The translations under genes were made by a program, and so were the position numbers. Shown in pieces: positions 21,984 through 34,500 of a stretch of 64,000 bases of DNA (its first letter is position 1; each line of letters opens with the position of its first letter). This stretch comes from Branchiostoma floridae (taxonomy: Eukaryota; Chordata; Leptocardii; Amphioxiformes; Branchiostomatidae), in contig NC_049986.1 in NCBI RefSeq assembly GCF_000003815.2, forward strand, positions 12,492,089 to 12,556,088. Direction: 5' to 3'. The notes beneath the pieces were generated by a model that was given only the letters and a program-made list of their open reading frames with translations, was not told the DNA's origin and searched no databases.

Positions 21984-24320
21984 TATTTTATTCATGTAGT
22001 CCCCGCGGAAGTAAAGAGAACGTAAGCAATCCAATTAAGAACAGGTGAAACCTGACAGGTGATAATTAGGGATGCCTCGTATGTATTTAAGCGAGAAGAA
22101 CACGCATACACGAGGCAGATACGAACGTTCGTCACCGGACGAAGGAAGCGCGAGGAAAGCAGCAAGGTTTAACGACCTCGATGCCAAGGGTATACCACCA
22201 CCCATCCTGGCCTGACGCGGCTAAGGGACAAGTAGAAGACTTTTCGGTTCGGTTTGCAAAGCCGCACAGTGCCTGGAAACTTGCTGCCGCCACGGATAGC
22301 GACAGTCCACCAGCCGAGCCGCGTCAGGGCCTTGGGGGAAGAATTTGCGGCAGGTGAACGGAGTTTCTGGCGTAGAATTGAGCGCTGCAAGTATTGGACA
22401 TTTTCTGATTGTTTAGTTGCTCTCCATGTTTGCTTTTTGCTATAAGGGCCTTGGTACGAGTATTGCACTGAATTGACCATATGTACTGCAAATTTGGACT
22501 GGAAGACGGTAATTAACATAACAATCTTGGAACGGAAGGAATTTGGCCACGTAGTTTATACCGATAAGAATTTGGCAATGGAATGGAAGCAATTGGCCAC
22601 GTAATTTTTAACCTGGACGGGGAGTATTGATGTAGACAATGTGGCAATGGAAGGAATTCGGCCATGGAATGGATTGGAATTTGGGCCATGTAATTGAAGG
22701 AATTCGGCCACGGAATGGATTGGAATTTGGCCATGTAATTGAAGGAATTCGGCCACGGAATGGATTAGAATTTGGCCATGTAATTGAAGGAATTCGGCCA
22801 CGGAATGGATTAGAATTTGGCCATGTAATTGAAGGAATTCGGCCACGGAATGGATTAGAATTTGGCCATGTAATTGAAGGAATTTGGCCATGGAATGGAA
22901 TGGAATATGGCCATGTAATGGAAAGAAGTTGGCCAAGGAAGGGAAGGAATTTGGCCATGGAAGTTGTAATCTGGACGAACCAGGTATATGTAAATAATAG
23001 GGTAACGGGAGTAATTTGGCCATGGAATGGAAGGAATTCGGCCATGTAATGTGTAACATGAACTGGGAGTCAGGTAATGAGGAACACAAAATGGAAGGAA
23101 TTTACCTATGGAATGGAAAGATTTTGTTCACGTAATTTGTAAGTTTGGTCTTAGAGCACGGTATGAATGAAAACTATGGTGGAATGGAAGTAGTAAATTC
23201 ACATGTTATTGAAAAAAAAAAGTGGCATTTGGTTGTGGTGGATTAATGGTACAATAATTACAATGAGTTGCTAAACATTGCTCGAAGAGGTACCATAAGA
23301 ACAAATTCGGAAGTTTCAATCCCTTGTGTTGCTATGGTTACTTTGACATGAAAGGGAGCAAGTGTATCGCTACAGTTGACATTGCTTATGCAAAGCTGGC
23401 AAGTTCCTTCAACAGGCGAAGATGTTGCCGTCTCACTGTACATGTGATGTTGTGTTGAGTGCTAGTTGACATACGGCGGTACAGAATAGAAATCTCAGAC
23501 TATGTAAATTAGAAAGACGGGTTCATGATGATTCCTTTTCGCACTTAGGGGAGGTAGTCATGCACTCTGGCGACCAGGTCATTCTGAGCCTCAGTACCTG
23601 GGGTGCTGACACGCCTCCTCTCCTCCAAATTTTGTTTCATGCTCGTTAATACTAGGTGATGGTTACGTCACCGGGATGAAATATCACGTTGGGATATATG
23701 GAGTAGTAGACCCTAACCAAAATCACGGGCACCTCTCCCTGCCACCCGTTAAATAGATTTGGAGGGGGAGGCGTGTCAGCGCCACAGGAGAGGCGGAGTT
23801 TGTGACAAACAACACATATACGGCGAATATATATAGGATGTAATACTCTGTTGAGAGAAGGGTAGGCACAGGCCCTGACACTGTGGAGAGGATGAAGAGT
23901 GACAGTTAAAATCTTAATTTTAAAGTTGAAATTTGAACAAGGTTGTTTGTCAAAACTGTTACAGGTACACGTTGTGTTGTCCTGATTATGCAACACCGCG
24001 ACATTTGAGTAGAGAAAGGTTTGGGGAAATCGGGAAGGTTTGGGAGGATAAGACAGAGTAAGGCAAGGATAAGGTTTGGGAAATTATAAGGTTTGGGGAT
24101 TGGAGAATGATATGAGGTTTGGGGAAAAGGAGAAGGAGGGGATAATATTCGGGGTGTAAGGAGAGGTGATTTGGGTGTCACCGAAAGAGAGGTCCTAGGG
24201 AAGAGGAAAGACGAACGACGTGCAGAAACGTCCCACTTACACCCAATATCATTCCCCATACCTAACATGTGAGATGTCTTCTGTACTGTAGCGGAGGACT
24301 ACATGATTGAGATACAGTTA
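21984..24320. mobile_element. DNA transposon-like element, long copy (2.34 kb)
   Basis: The left end (21984-22131, 148 bp) and right end (24220-24320, 101 bp) each recur as near-identical copies in the abutting element at 24321-24741. The ends carry short inverted termini: CATGTAGTCCCCGCGG at left and GCGGAGGACTACATG at right. The left end has a TATTTAA box-like sequence. The interior holds the 45 bp minisatellite and a nested inverted repeat (about 23600-23632 and 23756-23786) but no transposase. It is probably non-autonomous. Confidence 0.6.
22640..22945. repeat. 45 bp minisatellite (GGAATT-GGCCA units)
   Basis: Five to six units of 45 bp (GAAGGAATTCGGCCACGGAA then tggattagaatttggccatg plus taatt) with weaker copies extending to about 22530 and 23120. 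Each unit is made of two similar halves. Because 45 is divisible by three, open frames run through it on both strands, producing repeated peptides; these are not convincing genes. Confidence 0.85.
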
Positions 24321-24741
24321 TATTTTATTCATGTAGTCCCCGCGGAAGTAAAGAGAACGTAAGCAATCCAATTAAGAACAGGTGAAACCTGACAGGTGAT
24401 AATTAGGGATGCCTCGTATGTATTTAAGCGAGAAGAACACGCATACACGAGGCAGATACGAACGTTCGGAACAAGGGCGATGGAAGAGGGAGGGATAGCA
24501 GCAAAGAAACCAGAAGGGGAAAGGGGGTTGGGGGATCGGAAGGGGTGTGGTAAACCGCCTACAGGTGAGCGATTTAAAAAGGCCCACCCGCCCGCCCTTA
24601 TTTGCATAGTAGATCAAACTGGAAGTCCAAGACTCCGTCAGTGCAGAAACGTCCCACTTACACCCAATATCATTCCCCATACCTAACATGTGAGATGTCT
24701 TCTGTACTGTAGCGGAGGACTACATGATTGAGATACAGTTA
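24321..24741. mobile_element. DNA transposon-like element, short internally deleted copy (421 bp)
   Basis: It has the same 148 bp left end (24321-24468) and 101 bp right end (24641-24741) as the 2.34 kb element and starts at the base where that copy ends. The 172 bp between them is unrelated to the long copy's interior. The head-to-tail junction has no spacer. Confidence 0.65.
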
Positions 24742-25200
24742 GATCTGAGTACCTGTCTCAAAAGTCTGTCTCAAGTCGACTCAAAAACTTGTATGTAAAT
24801 CGTGACACCACTGATAATCTACAACATAGTAGCTGAAATAAGATGGGTTGATTCTGAGCTAAATTGGAATTACTTGTCATGGCAAACTGCGCATGTCTTT
24901 AACATGGCGGTATCATAGAGTTAACGTTAGATTGGATTAGTTGGAAAGAATTGAATACCACAGTCACCTGTTGCATGACGTTGTATGCGGCTTAGCGTCT
25001 TAAAGGGTTGAACAGGTTAAGTGGTGCGTAGATCTACATAACAGGATCAATATCAGTGCGCAAAAGCTGTCTGGTGTATCAGCCTTGACTACCTCCTGGC
25101 CACGCTAAGACATACCTCTCGGGGTTTGATATACAGTAACCCGGATGTGGTGAAGGTAAACCCCAATGAGGATATCAAAGGATACTGTTCCAGAATTCTG

Positions 25201-25467
25201 AAACCGGGTTAACCCAAAGAGGATAAGGATACAATCCCAGAATTCCAAAATACACACTCCACAATACACACTGTCTGCTGTACAATTCACAAGAGTTTGT
25301 TGACAATGAAAGAAAACAAAAATTTACTGGTTACATTGTACCAGTTGCCGTATTTTCAAAGGCAACATGACAAGTCCGGATGTTTGTGAGTCACAGACAG
25401 CCACCCGGGAGTGTGTATTTTGGAATTCTGGGATTGTATCCTTATCCTCTTTGGGTTAACCCGGTTT
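25201..25467. mobile_element. MITE with perfect 60 bp terminal inverted repeats
   Basis: 25201-25260 (AAACCGGGTTAACCC...) and 25408-25467 are exact reverse complements over 60 bp and enclose 147 bp of non-coding sequence. A diverged half-copy of the same end lies just upstream (about 25138-25198). The lack of differences between arms points to a recent insertion or arm-to-arm conversion. Confidence 0.75.
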
Positions 25468-27574
25468 GGAAAAACATGAACTGTGGTAGGAAGAAGTGAG
25501 ACGTTAAGTTATTCAGTAGTATGAATTGAAGGATGTTTTTGGATTGCACTAACACTGTTAGTACGTTTTGAACATATAACCTTGGAGCACCATAAAGTTC
25601 TAATCTAACGTTCTATTTTTGGTCGATATGGGTTAAATGTTGATCTACTGGAATTTCAGAATAAACTGGATGGACCGACAGTGTTGTTGTTGGTGTTATT
25701 TGTAAACTTAAGTTTATCTATTTTCTATTCATTTATCTGTTTGCACCAGGCCCGTGGTCCATATAAACAACCACAGTACAAACAGTTTTAAGAATTGAAA
25801 ACTACTGTACCTAAAATAACGAGATCTACATAGTGTCGCCACAGGGTACTATGGCGGAAACCATCAGAGTGCACGAGAAGGTGAATAATTTTACCATCTG
25901 AAGACAACCCGCGGCGCTGGAAGCAAAGGAATTTGCGTCAAATGTATCCGTCCAATTGTTGACAAACAAATAACTTGTACTTTGAAATCTGCCAGCAGAA
26001 AATAAAAATAAAACAAGTTAAAGGCACTATGGTATGCCACTCGTAGTTTTTAAATAGCACTCATGGTATTCTAACTTTGCGCACAATATACTGGAGAACA
26101 GTACGCTGAGAACAACACTCCTCACCTCTGCTGAGCTGTATCAGAACCTTCCTAGGTGCGAGTTTGCTCGGGAATTAAAACCTATGACGTGGGCTCGAAT
26201 TTCCGGGTCAGCAGAAAGGTCGGCAGTGATTGTGTAGCCGATATAAATGTGTAGCCACAAGAAGTGTTTTTTCAAGCAGTAATATAAGTGTACTTCTCAT
26301 CAACGCCAAGGTATTTGTGGGGGAGGGCGTGGAATGTCCCAAAGGGTTTTCGCTAAGGCTTTTAAGGTGAGAGACGGTGTGCGGACTACTGTTCACCTAT
26401 CTTCACAACCGAGCTTCATTTGCCATGGCCTAGCAAGGTCCTCGAGCGCAAATTTAATACCAGTGTGTACCTGTTGACATAAAAGCAACGTGACAGCACT
26501 GATGAGCTGCAGCTGCTTTGAAATAGAATCCTCTGTGGTGTCAAATGGAGACATATGTACTGTACTGAATGTTTTGAACCAGTCTCCCAAAAACAGAATG
26601 TAACTCGAGTACTCATGTATTAACCTAGTCCTTTGAAATAGAAACTCTATGGCAGAAGTCGGACTCTGTCATCAATTTGATATCTTTCTGTAGGTAAAGT
26701 GTTGGCCTTAGTGCTGAAAGATGGGATGTGATAATTGATATGCAGAAAACAAGACCTTGGCTTTATATCCGGGGAAGACAAGCATGTGGAAAAAAGCCTA
26801 AAGCACCATTTTCACTAGAGTAAAGAAATAACGTGTAAAAATTCATATAAAAAATAATACAAAGGCCAACAGAAACTGTTTCACTATTGAACATATGGCA
26901 AAACAGTGAGTGAATATGATTAAGAAAAAAATGCACGTTTTGATTTTCATCCATGGTGAAATGTGGATCATTTATGCATTCTTTTACAAACCAAACCGAA
27001 TCATACATCTGGTTAGGTTAAAATCTCTACCATAGTTAGACGTTTCCAACAGCATGTACTATTTTCCATCAGTGAACTGTATATGAGTCTCTGCAGACAA
27101 GTGAAGCATTTTTTTTTTCAATCAGTAAAAATAGTTTGTAAATGTCTGATCATTTCATGGTACAGTTTCTGCACCATCTGATACTAGGGTGAAAATGCTT
27201 GTCCTATGTTACAATTTGTATAGAGTAACGTTTTAATGACATATCGTAATATACAGAGCGGGGCTGGGTGGTTCACGATTACCAACGTCATGCGTCATCT
27301 TTTTAGGCTGGAGAAAACAACCTTCCACGGCAAACTCTGAATCCTTTCCTCGGAAAACACCTTTTCCCGGCACAAGAGAACCTACCCAACATTGCAAATC
27401 CCACCCCCCCCCCATAAAATAAAAGCCAGCCTCGCACAAAGTCCGCGAAGGTTTTTAACTATCATGGACACTAAAAAGGGAGATGAAGCCCACCCCTCTG
27501 CTTCAACCATCTTTTAACCTGAGCCTGGTACATATTCATACCTTGGACCAGAAAAGTTGTTTTAAGTGTACATG

Positions 27575-27895
27575 CATGAAGAGTACAATGTCTAACCCTG
27601 AGCAGCCAGGAATTGAACCCTCACCTCACCACACCTCGTGCAATCTTCATCAAGAGGGTCAGGGACCATGGTTGCCTCCAGCACAGGTCTTTGCCATTCC
27701 TCCCTGTTCTTAGCCTTTTGGGTGTAGACAGCTAGGGAATTGCCTGTCCAATCCCTTGTGTCGTGACCCCATCTCCTGCATGGCCTCCCTCTGCTTCTGG
27801 TGCCATTGATCTTTGATCACGGATTGAACCCATGACCTTTTAATCCTATTCCTACAAGCCTAACTGCTAGGCACCTGCCACCTGTTGATTTATCA
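27575..27895 (-). repeat. tRNA-derived SINE-like sequence(s)
   Basis: On the minus strand, about 27890-27815 reads CCTAGCAGTTAGGCTTGT (A-box-like) followed by GGGTTCAATCC (B box). About 27650-27590 has a second B-box-like GGGTTCAATTCC. The body between is GC-richer than its surroundings. This suits an old tRNA-headed SINE or two nested ones. The family was not identified. Confidence 0.45.
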
Positions 27896-27989
27896 TCCAC
27901 CTATGACCTAAATGCCCAGACTTAACTGGTACATATGTTGCAAGCAAAACTATAAATGCATGATTATCATCTTTGAATTCACTTTTTCT

Positions 27990-27995
27990 TTTATT
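27990..27995 (-). terminator. Candidate polyadenylation signal for MIGA
   Basis: AATAAA on the minus strand lies about 600 bp past the MIGA stop. Other AT-rich candidates exist nearby, so the choice is tentative. Confidence 0.3.
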
Positions 27996-28591
27996 TTCAT
28001 ACCACATTATCTACTGTATAATGTGTAGCTTGTTTATGTTGGTTCTTCATGATGAAATGCACTTCAACAGTTTAAACACTTCTGCAGCATGTATTTACAC
28101 AAAGTCTCTTTCCAATGTTATCTACATGTGTACATCAAGTCAAAGAAAATAATATCAAACTTGTCACTATATTCAAAATATTACAGCAAACACTACCTTA
28201 ACATACAAATGGCAAATTGAGACATAAAACAGTAATAAAAAATAAAAAACAGCTTCTCTTGATGATAAAATTGCATTGTTTATAATGTTAAACACGGCCC
28301 ATCATGCTACTACTTGTATGGGTGTCCAACAATTTTTTTACCATTTCAGTGTAAGCCACTACAATAAGTCGTAAATTAAGTTTGAGGGGACTTGATTTTA
28401 CATTGACAGGAAGGAGAAGTTTTGCTTTAAGTTCATGGTGGACAAACAGAATGCATTACTGACAGAAAATCTGTATTGTCCACGATGTGACAATCTTACG
28501 GTGAAGAGGTCACCCGCAAAAATCTGTGAACACAAAAATCCACCGTGAATATTTACTAGATCTACTAATATCCAATAACCTTATTGATATG

Positions 28592-31500
28592 CTACTCTAC
28601 ATATTCAAGAGATACATCCACATGAATATTCTCTTCCTCAACTGAGTTGATGACTCCATTTACATGTTCTGGGGTGTGCGGTGAAGAGGAGGCTATAGAT
28701 AGTCTCTCCTGCAGAATGCTTCTTCGCTGTCTGGCCAGGAACATGATGTCATCCGCCATTTCTTGCACAGAGGAATACCGAGTCTTCTCAAAGTCAAAAA
28801 CATCTGTGATGAAGCCTTGTACCTGGTCCTTTGCAAACAAAAAAACAATGGACTAAACAACAGAACTGGTGCCAAGCAATGACAGTCAAACTGACCAAGT
28901 GAATAGAAGTTAACTTCATACAACTAAATACTATAGCTGACATCCCTTTCACTTTGGAAACCTTGAAACAGATTTTAAGAGTAACTTCTTGAGACATGGG
29001 AAATAGAAGATGTGCAGCATGGTACTTCAGAGATTAAAGCTTTTCCAATATCTTGTGTGGGAGTCACTTGTGCAGTCAGTGAAGATTGCCACTTGTGGTG
29101 AAGTGAAATCAAGTAATGGCTTCACCAACCTAGCTAAGGATTCCCAAGGAGTTCTAAAAGCTTCCAAGGTCAGAAGTACACAACCATGTTACAGAACACG
29201 CATGGATTAAAACCTAGCAGGAGACTGTGATTGCCATTATTCATTGTACTATGATTGTTCTACCAATTTTCTAACATATCATAACTTAAGTACATGATAT
29301 CTCTTAGTTACTTTGGTTTTGTATACCTTAATTTGCAGTTTGTGTAAATTTTTGTTAATCTTAATATTGTTAATTGCATGTGATGTTGCTAGCAAAATGT
29401 AGTTTTCTGCTTACATTGAAGAATGCTGACATTATTCAACATTTTCTGCTGGTGACATGAATAAATGATATATAAGGTTAGTTTCATGTAATTACGGCGG
29501 ATAAGTGGCAAATGGGCACTCCTTTTCAAGAACTTGAAGAAGATACCGTGAATGCAGAAACTTTTGCAGTGGTTTAATGTTCGTGGTTTTCGCGGTGGCC
29601 GCTTCACCGCAAACTTAAATCCACCGCAAAACATTTTTCCATGGCAGTAAGAGACTACAGTGCCTGGTGCTACTGCGAACTTAAGTCCTTTTACCGCAAA
29701 ATTAAATCCCTGCGAAATTAAATGCATTTACAGTACCTGAATGTCTAGCATTAACACAAAAGGCAAGTTTTCTATTTCACCTTGAAGAAATAGCACAATT
29801 GCTTCAGCTCTTCATCTGTACCCAGAAATCCCCAGGCCAGGACTGGACTCACGTGCTCAGAGATGCCGTAGAAGTGTGCGATAAAGCCGTCAGGATACTG
29901 GAAAGGTAAAGTAGTACATGTAGTCTATCTACAATGCCAAGGACGATAAATACATTGTTCTTAAAAAGAACGGATAAAGGTCACCCTATGGATAAAGGTG
30001 AACTAGTGTTACCTGTAAACACAACATTTTTTTCTTAGGCCTTACAAATCAATACACAGCAAAATCAGCAGGCCAGGAACTGAATGTATCAGTCAAAATA
30101 ACTGTCCACAATCGTCTTGAAAGAGGCAGGGCTCGAAATTCATTTTTTGGATTGGGTGCACTGGTGCACCCAGCTTAAAAAATTGGGTGCACCAAAACTT
30201 TTTTGGGTGCACCACATAAGATAAAGTAGAATGTCAGAAAAAAACTACATTCTGAAATTAAAAAACTTAATTACAAGCTATTAAATTCTTAATAAAGAAG
30301 TTCCATGACAGACATTTTTGTCATCTTTTAAACAATTGGATGTCAAGACTATGATGTATACTAGACTAGTAGTATACTTTGATATCTTAACATACGTAAA
30401 CCTAAGAAAATCTTTGGGTGCAGTATTTCGAGCCCTGAAAGAGGTAAAAGTATATATATGTAAAGAGGCAAAGGTTGTTCAATTATCCAACATACAATCA
30501 TGGAGAGTATCGGCTTTGAGGATGTGAATTGAAACTGGTAAGTACAAGATCAAAGTCAAGGATGTGAAATGCGTCATGTGCAGTTTGATCTTCCCAAGCA
30601 CCCATGGCAATTTCCAACCGCTTTGAAGACTTGTCAATCAAAGGCTCAGCATACTACGCTATGAATGTGGCAGGAAAAATCAATTTATGGATCAAACAGA
30701 ATGGATCACACACTGAGATATACTTATACTTAATCATATTATATACAGGGTTGGTGAAAGTGATGCTCTACTGTTATGAACTAACCTCATTCTGCATACA
30801 GGAGGTGCAGTGAGGGCAACAGAGAGGACGTAACGTTACATGAAACACTGAATAGATCTAACGCTGGGTCACCTTTATCCACCAGTAACCTATATTCGGT
30901 TTATTTCAAAGCAGGATATTTTGGGATATCACTTTGACGGATGGTAGTTTTAAACTGCAATATTTTGAAAATAGTGCAACTTGAAACCACCGTCCATGGA
31001 CTTGATATTCCTAAATATCCTGACTTTTGCAGACAACGGATATAGGTTACCAAGCAAATAAGGGTGAACTAGCGTTTACATGGATTACAAAAATTTCACA
31101 TGCAGACACACAAGCAATTATTACAGACATGATAAAGAAAACATTCAAGACATTCACTGCGAATGTACTTTTTTAACAACTAAAATAAAACGTTAGACTA
31201 ATCTGTATGGCCAATTACAAGGGAAGCTGAAATTGTGCAGCAGACAACAGTTTTACTTTTTGATCAACTTGAAGGAGATTAAAGAGTGAAACTCTTTGAT
31301 AACACATGGGAGACAGGTAACATGCAAATCACACACTTATTCATTCCAATTATCCAGGCATATACATTATCCAATTACCTATCATGCCGAACACTAACCA
31401 TATCTCAAAATAGGAGGTTGGTAGTAGGTCAAAATAAAGTAAAATTCCCTGTCATTACCAGCCGTGCTTTCTACAATTGGACTAATCTATATCCTTTTCA

Positions 31501-34500
31501 AATTGATTGTGGACTGGGGGGGGGGGGGACTTACCAGCAGCATTCTCCTTTTTGCCTTGAGTACGGACCACACTGCAGTGGCCAGTGCCTGGAAAAGATC
31601 CAAGGACAAGTTTTCATCTGATTCAAAACACTTATTCCTGCTGAAATTCTAGCCTGGTAACCCCTCTCAACAAGCCTACTTAGGCCACAGCAAGGAAACG
31701 TTTGGATGACATCCATGCCCTTATCAATTTTTGCCTGAATGTAGAAAATTTTTTTTTCTTCTTTGGAGAACATGACGAGAAAGTAACAAAATTGTCAAAT
31801 ATGTTGTGTTGTAGCCTAATGATTGTACATTTGTACTTATAGAAGTGACACTAGCAAGGTAGCCATAACTGTAGTTGTAAAAGTGAAACTACAAAATACA
31901 ATAGTTGCAAGAGTGGCATTGCTATTGAAGTCATGAATGTAGTTCCCAACTTGGTAAAGAATACCAGTCTACCACACTTGTGTCACTTTTACTACACTAT
32001 AGTTCAATTCTTGAATAAATGAATGAAGGATTTTTTGTCCGTGCTACCATTTTTAGCACTTCAATTTTTGTTATGTTTATGGTGTCTATTTTGAAAATGT
32101 AGCCATGTTTTTTTTTTACCCATCTTGTCTTCTTTGCCCTATCTCATTATTCTTGCAGTCTGCATAGTACACACTTTTGTCATCCATAGAGATGACTTGC
32201 TGTGGCCTTAGGGTACCCGGGTGTTTCACTGGCTCAAGTCTGCAGTGTCCTTGTTCTGACAGCTTATCTTTCCAGCTGACCTTTCTAATCACTGTTGACC
32301 AGTGAGCAAAGTAATGGAAACCAACCCCATAAATATGCTCTGGCTTGCATTAATGGCCTTGACAGGCAGGCAACACTCCCTGCACTGTAGAGATAGTAGC
32401 GAGCTCACGGTGGTATGATTGCCACACTTTGAAAATCAATATTCAACTGAATATTCCACAGTTGAAAGAGATAGAAACATACATGTATGGCATATTCATA
32501 AGTCTAGTAGGATGCCTAGCACTTATCTCTTATGGTTGATTGAAAATTATTGGGTTGTCAATCAAGGAAATATGTGACATTTTCAGGCGTATCCAGATGA
32601 AGTATTGTAAAAAAGAAAAGCACATACAAACTAGAATCTTAAATTGAAATATTTGTGGGTAAAATTAACATAACTGTTATTTACCGTCTCCTTGAATCCG
32701 TTTGACAGCCATCTATTCTGCACCACAGCTGTGACAGAGGATGGTGGATTGGCCAGGTCGTCAAATGCGTCCAATAGGATAAAGTCTAGCACCACATCAT
32801 AGAAAGATAAACACATCACCTGAAACATGTACCGTACATGTAAGTATATTAAAAACAGTTATTACAAATGGTGTCAAAAATTGGAACTGATTTTCAACAT
32901 ATTACAGTATATGTGTCATTTTCCTTCACATTTTCAACTTTGGTAAAAAAAAAAGAAAGACAGCCACAAAAAGTCCCAAGTTTTCAGTTTTCTACCAAAT
33001 TCTGCCTAGCAACAGAATGTAACAACTTTCAAAAGATTCTCACGACACAACAAAGTTGTCCTCATACAATGTGAATAATAAGCATAATAAGAGCTCAGCA
33101 AGTAAACTTTATGGCAGAAATCCTGTGAAAGGACTAAAATAAAACCAAGTTGGGTACGTCAAAACATCTAGATCTTCAAAAAACACACCATAAACATGGT
33201 AACAAGAATTGGCACAAGATGTGTTAAATAGAGCCCTTCAGACGTACCCCCCGGGCCCTCAGCTCCTCAGCCATGCTCTCCCAGTTGCTGGAGTCTTCAC
33301 AATATCTCAACATGTCTTCAAAGGCTTGCTGGAAGTCCTTAGGATCCTATGAATGTGAAAACAGACATAAAAGGTTCATGCATTTAATGTAAGACAATCA
33401 TACTGGGATTGGCAAAAACATGAAGAAGAGATTTGGATAAAACAGACTGGCACCTCACATCAAGTGGGCTGAAAAAACTTTCTCCTTGCTGCTTGCTGTC
33501 TAACATTTTGAACAACACAAATTAATTAAGTACCAGAAAGCTAATTCAAGGTTTGAGTTAAAGCCAATATGTGTAATGAATCTGAACTCACTCAACTTTT
33601 GTATTCTATATCTATACAACTTTTTCATACTGTTGCATTGCTAAGATGTAGGTATGTGAATGTTAATGTTTACATTTTGTATGAAGTGATGATTTAGAGT
33701 TGTATCATTCTGTAGTTGTATACAGCCGGTATAACTGCCCTTTGGCATAACACACCAGTTTTTTGAGCTGGAGATGATAAAGTGAAGAAACATGTACCTT
33801 CTCTGCTCTCCACATGAGTTCTGATATCATCTCCTTCCCTGTCTCAATCATCCACTGTCTCACCGTCTCATCCTCAAATAACAACTGAAAACCAATGAGG
33901 TAGAGTGTGAACAACCCTAAAACTTATTAATGAGGCAAACTTACACTTAAAGCAAGATTGTCAAATTGTCAAAGTGGTAGGCAAGTTAAATTGACAACAG
34001 TAGCTTTGGTTGGGTCTTAGGAAAGAGGCTCTATCAATTGACAAGTGAAGCATACCTATATCCATTTAACAGCATGTGTGCAGTGACTAAGGATGTAAAG
34101 TGACAAGTTAGTTCTTGCCTCACCTGGAATGCTTGTCTAACACAGTGGAGCTTTGCAATGAATTCTCTGTTAGAGAGACAGTCCAACATTTCGGTTCTGG
34201 AAAAGGAAAGCAGAAAAGAAGCATTTTTTTGTACACTCCTGGTGATAATATAACATTCTGAAATTGATCATGGATCTAAACACAGTAAGGCCATAACGGG
34301 GGCCGCCCTAAGATGCCCCCTGCCCTAAGATGCTGGGATTTTTTGCTGATCTTATTATGCATAAGTACGCCGTGTTTGTTGCCACTGACTTTGATGATTA
34401 GAAAGGTAAATAAACCAAGTCCAAACAAACAGCTTTTTTTTTCTCTTAAATTTTTTTTTACACATGTTCACTTCCCCTTTTTTTAAAGACAGAATTTTCA

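Larger units (their letters stand above)
17726..28591. other. 10.9 kb gene-poor, repeat-rich intergenic region
   Basis: No multi-exon gene could be built here. The open reading frames present are explained by tandem repeats (22.6-23.1 kb, 19.4-19.7 kb, 20.0-20.5 kb) or lack any domain. Specific repeats are listed separately. The rest (about 20.5-21.9 kb, 24.8-25.1 kb, 25.5-27.4 kb) is AT-rich and shows nothing I can assign. Confidence 0.5.

Noticed and set aside
22608-23089. Repeat proteins of 136-177 codons on both strands
   Set aside because: By-product of the 45 bp minisatellite, whose period is divisible by three.
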